Source: Bacteroidota bacterium (lineage in GTDB: Bacteria; Bacteroidota; Bacteroidia; Sphingobacteriales; Sphingobacteriaceae). Taken from it: a stretch of 64,000 bases of DNA. The notes below the pieces were generated by a model. That model ran no database searches and had not been told where the DNA came from. It saw nothing but the letters and a program-made list of their open reading frames with translations. Both the position numbers and the translations under genes were made by a program. The stretch is taken from contig JABDGE010000001.1 in assembly GCA_013286235.1 (NCBI GenBank), forward strand, positions 23,683 to 87,682, read 5' to 3'. Shown in pieces: positions 38,394-47,642 of this stretch (positions are counted from its first letter, which is position 1; every line of letters starts with the position of its first letter).

Positions 38394-40085
38394 CTACCAG
38401 AAAAAAGTATACAACGCCGTTAAGATAACAGCAATAATTATAGCTCCAATCGCGAAGCCCCTGTTGGTTTTAAACATATTCACATCTACCTCTAAACCGT
38501 TCGTGCGCAAACCTTTCGCGTTTTCAATCATCGATATCACGTACATGCCAACAATACAAATGATAAATACAAAGCCCATTCTATCTAAAAAAGGAATTTC
38601 ATATACGCCATCGGCATTTAGTTTTGAAAAACCAAAGGGCTGCAAAAAGGAAAGGTTTGTCCAATACGGCAAAAACTTGAACACAATAGCGAATGCCAGG
38701 CCGCCTATGGTTGCGAATAATGCGGCATTTGAAGTTGCCTTTTTCCAAAAGAAACCTAAAATGAACATGGCAAATATACCCGGCGAAACAAAACCTGTGT
38801 ACTCCTGTATGTACTGGAAGCCTTGTTTGCCTTCGCCCATCAACATATCGCCAATAACAAACGACAATAAAACGCCTAATACCATTGCCACCACCACTGC
38901 TATTTTACCGGTATTCACCAGGTTCTTTTCCGAAGCTTTGGAATTGATGGCCTTTTTATAAATATCCAGCGTAAATATAGTGGCTATACTATTTGCTTTA
39001 CCTGCTAAAGACGCCACGATGGCCGCGGTTAACGCTGCAAATGAAAGCCCTTTCAGGTAATTTGGCAATAGGTTAAGGATGGAAGGATAGGCCTTATTGA
39101 CATCTAAAACCCCTTTTGAGCTTAACATTTCACGGTGAAACATTCCCTTTTGATAAAGAACGTAAGCCGCTATACCTGGCAGAACTACAATTACCGGCAT
39201 CAGTAACTTCAGGAAAGCTGCGAAAAGGATACCCGACCTGGCTGTTTTAAGATCGGCCCCAAGAGCCCTTTGGGTAATATATTGATTACAGCCCCAATAA
39301 TTTAAATTGGTGATCCACATACCGCCAATAAGTACCGAAATGCCCGGCAGATCAAGGTAATTGGGGTTACCCTTTTTGAATATCATCTGGAAGTGGTCGC
39401 TGGCATCTGTCCGCAATAATTTAAAACCGTTCCAAAGGCCGGTTGTACCGGACTTCTCGCTTATCAAATGTAATGCAATATAGGTAGCAGCCAGTCCGCC
39501 CAATACAAGAAAGAATACTTGTACAACATCGGTATAACCGATCACCTTCATACCGCCCAAAGTGATAATGATAGCAATAACAGCTAATAAAGTAATAACT
39601 AATTTAAGGTCTAACCCGGAAATGCCTGCTATTGCAACCCCGCCTAAATAGAGTATCGACATTAAGTTCACAACAATATAAAGCATCAGCCAGAATATTG
39701 CCATAATCATGGCTACCGTGCCATTATACCGCTGATGGAGAAACTGCGGCATAGTGGCTATTTTGTTTTTGAGGTAAACCGGGATAAAAAATACAGCTAC
39801 GATAACAAGCGTCGCGGCGGCCATCCATTCGTAAGTACTAATGGCAAGCCCCATCTTAAACCCCGAACCGCTCATGCCCACCATCTGCTCGGCTGAGATA
39901 TTCGAAGCTATTAAAGATGCGCCTATTGCCCACCATGTTAACGACCCTTCAGCTAAAAAATAACCTTTGGAGGTACCGTCACTTTTATTTTTACGTTGAT
40001 ATACCCACCAGCCGTAAAGAGACACTACTGCAAAATAGAAAAGAAATACGGCCCAGTCGGCGCCAGAGAGGGTTTTTAAGCTCAT
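38394..40085 (-). CDS. Sodium:solute symporter (SSS family, SGLT-like)
   Basis: A 563-residue inner-membrane transporter with about 14 transmembrane helices. Family features are the early GSLTWWAIGASLIASNISAE region (helix 1 sodium site), GISVLIGGMWITNLNYWGCNQYITQRAL, and AALTAAIVASLAGKANSIATIF with the serine-rich sodium-binding helix 8. The WWAIGAS and NYWGCNQYI stretches match the sugar-type branch (vSGLT/galactose-glucose) as I know it. With GH9 and GH3 encoded downstream it most likely imports glucose or a beta-glucan product. A TAAATTTG promoter box lies at 40158-40151, about 65 bases upstream of the start. Confidence 0.93.
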   Translation of the reverse strand: MSLKTLSGADWAVFLFYFAVVSLYGWWVYQRKNKSDGTSKGYFLAEGSLTWWAIGASLIASNISAEQMVGMSGSGFKMGLAISTYEWMAAATLVIVAVFFIPVYLKNKIATMPQFLHQRYNGTVAMIMAIFWLMLYIVVNLMSILYLGGVAIAGISGLDLKLVITLLAVIAIIITLGGMKVIGYTDVVQVFFLVLGGLAATYIALHLISEKSGTTGLWNGFKLLRTDASDHFQMIFKKGNPNYLDLPGISVLIGGMWITNLNYWGCNQYITQRALGADLKTARSGILFAAFLKLLMPVIVVLPGIAAYVLYQKGMFHREMLSSKGVLDVNKAYPSILNLLPNYLKGLSFAALTAAIVASLAGKANSIATIFTLDIYKKAINSKASEKNLVNTGKIAVVVAMVLGVLLSFVIGDMLMGEGKQGFQYIQEYTGFVSPGIFAMFILGFFWKKATSNAALFATIGGLAFAIVFKFLPYWTNLSFLQPFGFSKLNADGVYEIPFLDRMGFVFIICIVGMYVISMIENAKGLRTNGLEVDVNMFKTNRGFAIGAIIIAVILTALYTFFW

Positions 40086-40839
40086 TTTTGGGTGTGTGTT
40101 TTGACTTAAATTGTTGGTTTGACAATTATAAAATATATAAATCGGTTTTTCAAATTTATGCGCGGCTATTCAGGACGTAATGTTCAACTATCAAAAGTTT
40201 TACCGAACGGGACTGAAAAGCAAAAAACAGGAAACTGCCTATTTTGAAATAACTGGCCGGAACGAATGTAAATGTTTTTGGCGAAAAGAGAAGAAAAAAG
40301 AAAAGGGGCCAGGATAAACCCATTAAAAATAACCCCTCGTTAAATTTTTAGTCAAAAGGGGCCGGAGTCTTACATATCGTTGTCGTCGTCTGCAAACAGG
40401 CGACTACAGCGGTAAGCAAAGTCAAAAGCGATTTTTTTGGCTCCAGCGGAGCCCCCTGTTTATAGAAAAAAAACAGAAAAGTTTAGGGCTCCAGCGGAGC
40501 CTCCTATAAGCGGACTATTTTGATCCAGGTTATGTAGTGGAAATTTTATGCTTCGGTTCAAACAAAGGAGACACAAAATATTGCGTCTCCGGGCATTTTT
40601 TTGCAGAAACATTGCTTCCTTAGCATCGGAAGCAATGCTTCGTTTTACGAATGCGAATCAAGACGCAAATAGCAGAAACAGTCTGTCCATCTTGTCCGTT
40701 TTTTTCTTAACTCTTGGTTCTCGGGTTCTTGAACCTTGACTTTCCTCGGCCGTTCCCTTTTTATCCCAACCGTTTTCCTACTACTGCTACTGCCACTGCA
40801 ACTGCCACTTTCTCCCTGACTCTTGATTCTTACTCGTAA
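40086..40839. other. 754-base gene-free stretch with hairpin repeats and CTGCCA array
   Basis: Two copies of the perfect stem-loop GGCTCCAGCGGAGCC lie at 40439-40453 and 40487-40501. A CTGCTACTGCCACTGCAACTGCC array (period 6) near 40780-40810 and TCTTGGTTCTC/GACTCTTGATTC words fill the rest. A 63-codon open frame at 40548-40739 has no recognisable features and I do not call it. Confidence 0.5.
40439..40501. repeat. Paired GGCTCCAGCGGAGCC hairpins
   Basis: Two identical 15-bp dyads (stem GGCTCC/GGAGCC, loop AGC) with starts 48 bases apart and T-rich sequence between them. They could be a REP-type element or a double terminator. Confidence 0.6.
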
Positions 40840-41340
40840 TTAATGGTGGTGGTGGCCGTCCGCGCCGTGAGCGTGCCCGTGCGATAACTCCTCCGGTGTT
40901 GCCGGCCGTACGTTCAAAATATTTCCTTTAAAATGCAGCGCCTGGCCGGCCATAGGGTGATTCAAATCGACAATAATACCATCTTCTGCGACAGAAACTA
41001 CCTGCCCCTGGAAACGGTTGCCATGGTTGTCCTGCAAGGGCAATACGGTACCGATCTCCGGCTTGTCCTGGCCGTTAAACATGTCTATCGGCAGGTTGGC
41101 AACTGCCTCGTCATCGTATTCGCCGTAAGCATCTTCGGCTGACAAATGAAAATCGTAGCTGTCGCCGGTTGAAAGGCCGCTCAAATTTTCTTCGAATTTC
41201 GGCAGCATCTGGTCTGCCCCGTATAAAAAGGTAAGCGGCTGTTCTTCTGTGGCGCTTTCTTCCAATACTTCTGTACCGTTTTCGTCATTCACATACAGAT
41301 CGTATGTTACCGATACTACGTGCTTTGGTTTGATTTCCAT
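40840..41340 (-). CDS. FKBP-type peptidyl-prolyl isomerase, SlyD-like, with His-rich tail
   Basis: A 166-residue cytoplasmic foldase/chaperone. The FKBP half starts MEIKPKHVVSVTYDLYVN and continues PLTFLYGADQMLPKFEENLSG. The inserted IF (chaperone) domain covers about residues 70-130, with the conserved AEDAYGEYDDEAV entry. The last residues, GHAHGADGHHHH, form a metal-binding tail like that of SlyD, which delivers nickel in enterobacteria. Whether nickel is the physiological ligand here is unknown. No hydrogenase or urease genes are in the window. Confidence 0.93.
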   Translation of the reverse strand: MEIKPKHVVSVTYDLYVNDENGTEVLEESATEEQPLTFLYGADQMLPKFEENLSGLSTGDSYDFHLSAEDAYGEYDDEAVANLPIDMFNGQDKPEIGTVLPLQDNHGNRFQGQVVSVAEDGIIVDLNHPMAGQALHFKGNILNVRPATPEELSHGHAHGADGHHHH

Positions 41341-41438
41341 ACTTGTTCTTTTGTTGACCTGGAACGTTGTGTATTGTTAGGCGATCGCGCTGGCCTGAAA
41401 CTAACCAGCGAAATTGACCTCCCCTATCCATCAGCGTT

Positions 41439-43445
41439 TCAAGCGGTTATTTGTTTTAATGCATCATTTACCGTCGAAACAGGTAAACCACAGGTTTTGT
41501 TGCGACAAACAAAAATCTGTGTTTCAATGCCAAACTTTTGCTGCAGCAAAGGTAAAATTCCTGCTGTACCTCCAAGCATTATTTTATTGGGTATGTAATT
41601 TTTTTCCATTTCGCGGCGCCGCTCTTCAAAATGCGGGCCGGTAATGGCTACTTCATAAGTGCCCGCCACTTCTTCGAGCAATAACATGATCCAATTGGAA
41701 TAAGATGATGGATACCGTGCTATATGCGGCATTATATTCCTTAAAAGTTGCGCCGAAATGGCCAGGTACGGCTCCTCATCAAACAGTAAACCTAATTTTT
41801 TCAGGTTTCGGGCCATTACTGAATTTGAGGATGGGATGACGCCATCCATTACCTCCGACTTCCTGGCTATCAGGTGGGCGTCATCGCTCGCGGCAAAATA
41901 AAAAATACCGTTTTCGTCGTCATGATAATGGCTGATCGCGATATCCGTTAGCTGTTTGGCGCGCAAAAGCCAGGTTTCGTTAAAAGTAACTTCATACAGC
42001 GCTATGAAGGCGTCCGCTATATTGGCGTAGTCATCCAGGAAGGCCGGGGCTGGTTCACCTTTTTCGGTGGCTGGCGTTCTCGTTATGCGTCCATTGGCAG
42101 TAACAAAGTTATCCCAGGTAAACCCGGCATTTTTTAACGCCATATCGAGAAGCGCTGCATTATGAAACGCCCGGTAGGCATCGCACAGCCCTTTCAGCAT
42201 TAAGCCGTTCCAGGAGGCGAGCATCTTGTTATCCAGGCCCGGGCGCACGCGCTGCGAACGGTATTGAAAAACCTTATCCCGGCAGACTTCGATCTTTGCT
42301 AACAACTCATCCACCGGCAGGCCCAGTTTTGCCGCCAACTCCGCGTCATTCAGTTTCCTAAACAGCACATTCGAGCTTTCTTCTTCCCAGTTCCCGTCAT
42401 CAGTAATGTTATAGTAAATGCAGAACACTTCAGCATCATCACCAAGCACCTGCTCCACTTCAGATTTTGTGAAAATATAAAATTTACCTTCCTTACCCTC
42501 GCTGTCGGCATCGAGCGCGGAGTAAAAACCAAAACCGGGAGAAGTCAGTTCACGCTGTACAAAGCTGACAATCTCAGCTGTGGTCTTTTCATAAAGGGGA
42601 TCCTCTTGCCACGTGTAAGCTTCTGCATAAAGCGTGAGCAGCTGCGCATTGTCGTACAGCATCTTTTCAAAATGTGGCACATGCCAGCGTTCGTCCACCG
42701 AATACCGGGCAAAGCCGCCACCGATATGATCATAAATGCCTCCGTAGGCCATCTTTTGCAGCGTAACTTTTACCTGTGCTGCTATGCTCTCATCGCGGAA
42801 CAAATGAGCATACCGCATCAGGCATTGCCAGTTGTTCGCCATGGGAAACTTGGGTGCATAGCCGAGGCCGCCGCCTGTTTTATCAAAGTATTTTCTCCAG
42901 TTTTCTATAACCGGACTCAAATCATCCGGCGAATATTCCGGTTGTACAGCGACAAAATCAACCGTTTCGTAATTTTTTATACCGTCAGTAAGCCGGTTTG
43001 CGTATTCTTTCGCTTCATCCGGCTTGTTTTTGAAAAAATCATTCAAATTAAACAGCAGCGCCACCCAATCATTTTTCTTAAAATAGGTGCCCCCATAAAT
43101 TGGTCGCTGGTCGGGCAGGCAAATACAGTTGAGGGGCCACCCTCCCCTGCCGGTCATCAGTTGTACGGCGCTCATGTACACCTGGTCAACGTCGGGGCGT
43201 TCCTCGCGGTCGACTTTGATGCATACAAAATATTCGTTCATCACAGCCGCCACCTTTTCGTCTTCAAAACTCTCATGCTCCATCACGTGGCACCAATGGC
43301 AGGCCGAATAACCGATGCTGACCAGTATCAGTTTATCTTCGTCTTTTGCCCTTTGCAGGGCTTCCGGTCCCCATGGATACCAATCAACCGGGTTGTTGGC
43401 ATGTTGCAGCAAGTAGGGCGAGGTAGAATTAGCGAGACGATTCAT
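41439..43445 (-). CDS. YyaL/DUF255 protein (thioredoxin-like domain plus six-hairpin glycosidase-like fold)
   Basis: A 668-residue protein of the YyaL/SSP411 family. The N-terminal DUF255 thioredoxin-like domain has the motif [18 protein letters not shown] with C49 and C52. An alpha/alpha barrel resembling N-acylglucosamine 2-epimerases follows ([30 protein letters not shown]). The family is broadly conserved but its biochemical role is not settled. Length and both domains are complete. The gene stands alone; neighbours give no clue. Confidence 0.93.
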   Translation of the reverse strand: MNRLANSTSPYLLQHANNPVDWYPWGPEALQRAKDEDKLILVSIGYSACHWCHVMEHESFEDEKVAAVMNEYFVCIKVDREERPDVDQVYMSAVQLMTGRGGWPLNCICLPDQRPIYGGTYFKKNDWVALLFNLNDFFKNKPDEAKEYANRLTDGIKNYETVDFVAVQPEYSPDDLSPVIENWRKYFDKTGGGLGYAPKFPMANNWQCLMRYAHLFRDESIAAQVKVTLQKMAYGGIYDHIGGGFARYSVDERWHVPHFEKMLYDNAQLLTLYAEAYTWQEDPLYEKTTAEIVSFVQRELTSPGFGFYSALDADSEGKEGKFYIFTKSEVEQVLGDDAEVFCIYYNITDDGNWEEESSNVLFRKLNDAELAAKLGLPVDELLAKIEVCRDKVFQYRSQRVRPGLDNKMLASWNGLMLKGLCDAYRAFHNAALLDMALKNAGFTWDNFVTANGRITRTPATEKGEPAPAFLDDYANIADAFIALYEVTFNETWLLRAKQLTDIAISHYHDDENGIFYFAASDDAHLIARKSEVMDGVIPSSNSVMARNLKKLGLLFDEEPYLAISAQLLRNIMPHIARYPSSYSNWIMLLLEEVAGTYEVAITGPHFEERRREMEKNYIPNKIMLGGTAGILPLLQQKFGIETQIFVCRNKTCGLPVSTVNDALKQITA

Positions 43446-43599
43446 CGGAAAATGTATTAAAGGTTAAAGTGCAATATTAAGTACACTTTAAAAAATATCT
43501 ATTGCAGGTTAGGGGTGTTTAAATGTGGGATTTAATCAACAAGAATGGGATAAGAAAAACTTTGATTTACTCCCCTGCATAAGAGTAGTCTACGGTTAA

Positions 43600-43857
43600 T
43601 TAATAATGTCCTTTAAGAGAGTAAACATTAATGATATTGTCAGTGACGCTGTAAACAATCCGATGTTCGTAATTTATACGCCGCGACCATTTTCCGGTAA
43701 GTTCATACCTTAAAGGTTCTGGCTTACCTATACCTTCAAAAGGATGTTTTTTCATATCTGAAAAAAGTTCCTGTATCTTTTTTTGAATAGCCTTATTACC
43801 CGATTTTTGCCAGTAAACCAAATCCTCCTTGGCATCTTTGTACAATTCTATTTCCAC
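43600..43857 (-). CDS. Txe/YoeB family mRNA interferase toxin
   Basis: An 85-residue RelE-superfamily toxin that would cleave mRNA at the ribosome. Residues lining up with the E. coli YoeB active site are present: E47, R60, R66, H84 and Y85, with the C-terminal LKGHY replacing RYHY. The start is GTG at 43857, overlapping the antitoxin gene by 10 bases. The genes follow the usual order, antitoxin first. Probably neutralised by the 67-residue protein encoded upstream. Confidence 0.92.
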   Translation of the reverse strand: MEIELYKDAKEDLVYWQKSGNKAIQKKIQELFSDMKKHPFEGIGKPEPLRYELTGKWSRRINYEHRIVYSVTDNIINVYSLKGHY

Positions 43858-44051
43858 AGGTTTTCAACATCTACGCGAAGACCCTTTTCGCCATCGTTTT
43901 TTGCCTTTTCTCCGGCTAATATCTTGGCCACGAATGCCGGATCATAAGGGGAGTTTTTGTCTGTTTCAAAAGTAACTTTCAATGCCTTGGCAACAGCTTT
44001 TAGTGCAGCTAATTGCTCTTTGTTTTGCGGGTGCATTATCACTGTTTCCAT
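43848..44051 (-). CDS. Antitoxin of the YoeB-type pair (DUF2683-like)
   Basis: A 67-residue protein starting METVIMHPQNKEQLAALKAVAKALKV, which fits short antitoxins (DUF2683 type) rather than classical YefM. The acidic and flexible C-terminus (about 40-67) would wrap the toxin. It precedes and overlaps the toxin gene. The absence of a clear DNA-binding fold suggests weak or absent autoregulation by this subunit alone. Confidence 0.82.
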   Translation of the reverse strand: METVIMHPQNKEQLAALKAVAKALKVTFETDKNSPYDPAFVAKILAGEKAKNDGEKGLRVDVENLWK

Positions 44052-44410
44052 ACTACAAAAATATAAATTAGTTCTATGAATGGCTTTTTATTTACAATTA
44101 TTCTGCTTCCGGCAGATGTATACAAGACATTTTGATTCATCGGTTGACTCTTTCTTGGCTCTTGGTTCTTGGCTCTTGACTCTTTGTTCCTCCTGCTCCT
44201 GCTACTGCCACTTCCTTCTTGGCTCTTAACTCCCACCTTTCGCCTTTCACATCTTCTCCCTGGCTCTTGATTCTCATAACCTCATCCATTTACTTTATTT
44301 CCGCACGTTTGTATCATCCTGTATACAAATTATCAAATTCGTAATTTATTTGGTTAATTTGCCGCGCCGTAATTAAACGGCATCATTATCAGGATACAAA
44401 ACAAATCAAT
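44052..44410. repeat. TCTTGGC array and CTGCTA words in a 359-base gap
   Basis: About 44150-44280 consists of TCTTGGC, TCTTGGT, TCTTGGC, TCTTGAC units (period 7), then CTCCTGCTCCTGCTACTGCC words, then TCTTGGCTCTTAACTCCC again. The right 130 bases are AT-rich promoter-like sequence before the metallopeptidase gene. No ORF is supported. Confidence 0.6.
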
Positions 44411-46408
44411 ATGATAAAAATTCGACGTTCTGCATTACGGAACATTTTAACAACGGGATGCCTGTGTTTAGCAGCCGCCGGTTGCTCTTTCGCACAGGCC
44501 CCGGCTCAACAACCCGACTCCATCCAGTACAACCACCTGGACGTTTTCGGCCCCATTACCTGGCCTACCACCACCGGCGATGACCGCTCGGCAAGCGGGC
44601 AGCCGGGACAGCATTACTGGCAGAACCGCGCCGATTACCAGATCAGGGCTACGCTGACCGAAGGCGCCCAGGATACCACGATCACCGGGGATGTGAACAT
44701 TACTTATACCAACAACAGCCCCGATAACCTGGATTATTTGTGGCTGCAGCTGGACCAGAACCTTTTCAGGCCTGATTCCCGCGGGGCGGCCGCGACCCCA
44801 ATCGGCGGCGACCGTTTTGATGTGAAAGGGTTCACCAAAGGCGGCGACCGCATCGAATCGGTTACCATCACCTACAAAGGAGAAACCTATACCGTTGATC
44901 CCGTTATCACCGATGCCCGCATGCAACTGCGCCTGCACAAACCGATGGAGGGAAAAGGCGAAAAAATACAAGTTAAGGTCAACTATAGTTTTGCCATACC
45001 ATTTTACGGCGCCGACCGCATGGGCCGCAAAAAGTTTAAACAAGGCTGGGTTTATGAGCTTGCGCAATGGTACCCGCGCATGTGCGTGTACGACGATGTA
45101 GAAGGCTGGAATACCCTGCCTTATATGGGCCTTGGCGAGTTTTATTGCGACTATGGCGATTACGACTATTATATCACTGCACCTGCTAACATGACGGTTG
45201 CGGGATCGGGCGATTTGCAAAACCCGAAAGAAGTACTGACTGAAACCCAGCAAAAGCGCCTCGAAGAAGCGCGCGGCAGCGACAAAACCGTGATGATCGT
45301 TACGCCGGAAGAAGTTGGACAGGCATCGGCCCATGTGGGTAAGGATGTGTTAACCTGGCATTTTAAAATGCTAAACACCCGCGATGTTTCATGGGCCGCG
45401 TCCACCGCTTTTATATGGGATGCCGCCAAAGTTAACCTGCCCTCCGGGCGTAAATGTATTGCCCAAAGCACCTACCCTGTTGAAAGCTCGGGCAACGACT
45501 CCTGGAGCCGGTCGACCGAATACCTGAAATACAGTATCGAAATTTATTCCGACAAATATTTTGAATACCCCTGGAACTCGGCTGTAAGCGTCTCGGGTGT
45601 GGCTTTGGGTATGGAGTACCCCGGCATCATTTTCTGCTTAAGTAATTTGAAGAATGGCCAGCTCTGGGGCGACATTACCCACGAGATAGGCCACAACTGG
45701 TTCCCGATGATCGTGGGCACCAACGAGCGCAAGTATATGTGGATGGACGAAGGCTTTAACACCTTCATCAACGAATATTCAACCCTGAAATTCAACAATG
45801 GCGAATATTTTAACAGCAAATCCCGACAGGCCATTGGCATTGCACGGGCGATGACAAGGCTAAAAGACCCGTTAATGACCGCTCCGGAAGCTATGGGCAT
45901 GAACGATTACGGCCAGTATTATAATAAGACCGCGCTTGGACTCGATATCCTGCGTAATGAAGTCCTTGGCCCCGACCGTTTTGATTATGCATTCAATGAA
46001 TACATCAAACATTGGGCATTTAAACACCCGCTGCCTTACGACTTTTTCAGGGCGATGAACGATGCATCGGGCGAAGATCTGAACTGGTTTTTCCAGCCCT
46101 GGTTTTTTACAACCTGGAAACTGGACCAGGCCGTCCAAAGTGTTAAGTACCTGAAAGACGATCCCGCAAACGGCGCCCGTATCACGCTTGTCAACAAGGA
46201 AAAGCTGGCTATGCCCGTTGATTTAAAGATTACCCAGGCAAACGGCAAAACCGAGGTACTGCACCTGCCGGTAAACATTTGGCAGCGCGGCGGCGGTGTG
46301 TGGGTATTTGATTATCCTTCTACCTCGGCCATACAATCATTGGAAATTGATCCTGACCACCAGCTGCCTGACGTGGACAGGAAGAATAATTTGTGGAACG
46401 GGAAATGA
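44411..46408 (+). CDS. M1-like family zinc metallopeptidase
   Basis: A 665-residue exported peptidase. The gluzincin motif HEIGH at 424-428 with the third ligand E447 (18 residues on, in MWMDEGFN) is intact. The exopeptidase-type motif reads VALGMEYPG near 400 in place of GAMEN. The N-terminus has a hydrophobic signal ([18 protein letters not shown]) that could be a Sec signal or a lipoprotein signal ending at C25. A beta-rich N-terminal domain precedes the catalytic part. Probably trims peptides in the periplasm or at the cell surface. Monocistronic. Confidence 0.93.
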   Translation: MIKIRRSALRNILTTGCLCLAAAGCSFAQAPAQQPDSIQYNHLDVFGPITWPTTTGDDRSASGQPGQHYWQNRADYQIRATLTEGAQDTTITGDVNITYTNNSPDNLDYLWLQLDQNLFRPDSRGAAATPIGGDRFDVKGFTKGGDRIESVTITYKGETYTVDPVITDARMQLRLHKPMEGKGEKIQVKVNYSFAIPFYGADRMGRKKFKQGWVYELAQWYPRMCVYDDVEGWNTLPYMGLGEFYCDYGDYDYYITAPANMTVAGSGDLQNPKEVLTETQQKRLEEARGSDKTVMIVTPEEVGQASAHVGKDVLTWHFKMLNTRDVSWAASTAFIWDAAKVNLPSGRKCIAQSTYPVESSGNDSWSRSTEYLKYSIEIYSDKYFEYPWNSAVSVSGVALGMEYPGIIFCLSNLKNGQLWGDITHEIGHNWFPMIVGTNERKYMWMDEGFNTFINEYSTLKFNNGEYFNSKSRQAIGIARAMTRLKDPLMTAPEAMGMNDYGQYYNKTALGLDILRNEVLGPDRFDYAFNEYIKHWAFKHPLPYDFFRAMNDASGEDLNWFFQPWFFTTWKLDQAVQSVKYLKDDPANGARITLVNKEKLAMPVDLKITQANGKTEVLHLPVNIWQRGGGVWVFDYPSTSAIQSLEIDPDHQLPDVDRKNNLWNGK

Positions 46409-46414
46409 TTTTTT

Positions 46415-46512
46415 GATGTGCGGATGTGCAGATGCGAGAATGTGCGGATGTCTTAAATTTCGGATTTCGGTCCCGATAGCTATCGGGTTCGGATTTGTAG
46501 ATGTGCAGACTT
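46415..46512. repeat. TGCGGATG array with CCCGATAGCTATCGGG palindrome
   Basis: GATGTGCGGATGTGCAGATG-type words (period 8-9) surround the perfect palindrome CCCGATAGCTATCGGG at 46472-46487. The flanks TTTCGGT and TTCGGA are shared with the copy at 30776-30791. Confidence 0.6.
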
Positions 46513-46541
46513 AAAGATCGGGCGTAATAAACTCGAAATAG

Positions 46542-46576
46542 AAAGCCCTGGTTTGATGAAAACCGGGGCTTTTTTT
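46542..46576 (+). terminator. Rho-independent terminator
   Basis: AAAGCCCTGGTTT, loop GATG, AAAACCGGGGCTTTTTT: a 12-base stem with U-tract about 135 bases after the metallopeptidase stop and 15 bases before the next small gene. Confidence 0.8.
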
Positions 46577-46590
46577 ATGTTTATATTTCA

Positions 46591-46755
46591 ATGGACGACA
46601 CCCCCAAACACGTTAAAAAACTCCAGCTGGAGATCTGGCTGGCCAAACCTCCTGAAGAATGGATACGTCTGACCTTGCAGATGAACGATGACCTGTTTAC
46701 ACTTTGGGATGAAGTAAAGAAGAACATGGCTGAATCTAAAAAAAGCGATTCCTGA
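46591..46755 (+). CDS. Small acidic/basic conserved-looking protein (54 aa), unknown function
   Basis: The ORF runs from ATG 46591 to TGA 46755. The protein starts MDDTPKHVKKLQLEIWLA and has a helical, charged middle (PPEEWIRLTLQMNDDLF) and a lysine-rich end. Regular heptad-like spacing of L, I and W suggests a short helical protein. Codon use resembles its neighbours and it follows a terminator, so it has its own promoter or is read through. I recall similar short proteins in related genomes but cannot confirm homology. Confidence 0.6.
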   Translation: MDDTPKHVKKLQLEIWLAKPPEEWIRLTLQMNDDLFTLWDEVKKNMAESKKSDS

Positions 46756-46835
46756 TAAACACCGGCAAATTCCTATCGACCAGAGGTTGTTTTTTGGCGT
46801 TTAGCTCGACAGGCATCACTTTTGCCCTATAAGCA

Positions 46836-47063
46836 ATGTTAATAAAATACATAGCCATGGTTTTAACCTATTTAATCCGCGTTTTATCGCTCATTTTAGC
46901 GGTTTCGGGAATTATTGTACTGGGGTACTACTTTTATCTAACATTTCCAAATGTGAATTCCACAACAATATTGTGGATAACTTTTCCCGACCTGTTGCTT
47001 TTTTACCTCGTTTACAAAACCAATCCGCGTCAGGTAAGGCACGGGAAGCGGGTTTCTCATTAA
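46836..47063 (+). CDS. Small membrane protein (75 aa), unknown function
   Basis: Two hydrophobic segments (about 9-32 and 43-60) with a short periplasmic turn (FPNVNSTT) and a basic tail KTNPRQVRHGKRVSH, which by the positive-inside rule would be cytoplasmic. An alternative start is the ATG at residue 8. Function not recognised. Confidence 0.5.
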   Translation: MLIKYIAMVLTYLIRVLSLILAVSGIIVLGYYFYLTFPNVNSTTILWITFPDLLLFYLVYKTNPRQVRHGKRVSH

Positions 47064-47241
47064 TAATCCGTTGGAGCCACCGGGTATAACTACTTAGTTT
47101 TCAGCAATAAATATTGAGCCATCGGTCTTAAGCCATCCTTCTATTTTTAAATGTCAAGCGTGATTTTTAGCTAAGTTCTGAATAGTAAAATTTATCAACA
47201 TTGCTTTGATATATTTGCTCCCTGGGAATTGTTAACAACTA

Positions 47242-47595
47242 ATGGCTGCCATTCTCATCAAGCGTATTTATCTTCTTGCTGAAAGATCTGACGGGGTCCG
47301 CATCCTCGTGGATAGGCTCTGGCCGCGCGGCGTTAGCAAGGCGGCTGCAAAACTGGATTTATGGTTAAAGGAAATTGCACCCTCGACAGGGCTGCGGCGA
47401 TGGTTCCATAACACAGATGATACCGACAGATGGGAACAGTTTAAAGCAAAATACCTGCTCGAATTGACTCAAAACCCCTCCGTCGCGGAGTTGAAGGATA
47501 TTATCGGCCATAATGATACGGTTACCTTGCTTTACGCCGTAAACGACGAACACCATAACCATGCACTTATCCTGAAGGAATTTATTGCAGGATAA
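47242..47595 (+). CDS. DUF488 family protein
   Basis: A 117-residue protein with the family signature VRILVDRLWPRGVSK and W-FHN-D (RRWFHNTDDTDRWEQF). The second half (DTVTLLYAVNDEHHNHALIL) corresponds to the conserved segment that ends in a catalytic-looking acidic/histidine pair. The family has no firm biochemical function. It is monocistronic and convergent with the nagB-like gene. Confidence 0.9.
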   Translation: MAAILIKRIYLLAERSDGVRILVDRLWPRGVSKAAAKLDLWLKEIAPSTGLRRWFHNTDDTDRWEQFKAKYLLELTQNPSVAELKDIIGHNDTVTLLYAVNDEHHNHALILKEFIAG

Positions 47596-47642
47596 TTGCC
47601 TCTTCAGCAATGCGATCGTCAGCCTTCCCCTGGATCGTTTCC

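Noticed and set aside
40548-40739. 63-codon plus-strand ORF in the 754-base gap
   Set aside because: No homology-like features, no ribosome-binding context, and composition unlike neighbouring genes.
42606-43460. 284-codon plus-strand ORF opposite the YyaL-like gene
   Set aside because: Long but antisense to a gene with a clear CHWC thioredoxin motif; the translated product has no family features.
44468-45334. 288-codon minus-strand ORF inside the M1-like peptidase gene
   Set aside because: Antisense shadow; the sense frame carries HEIGH-X18-E and a signal peptide.
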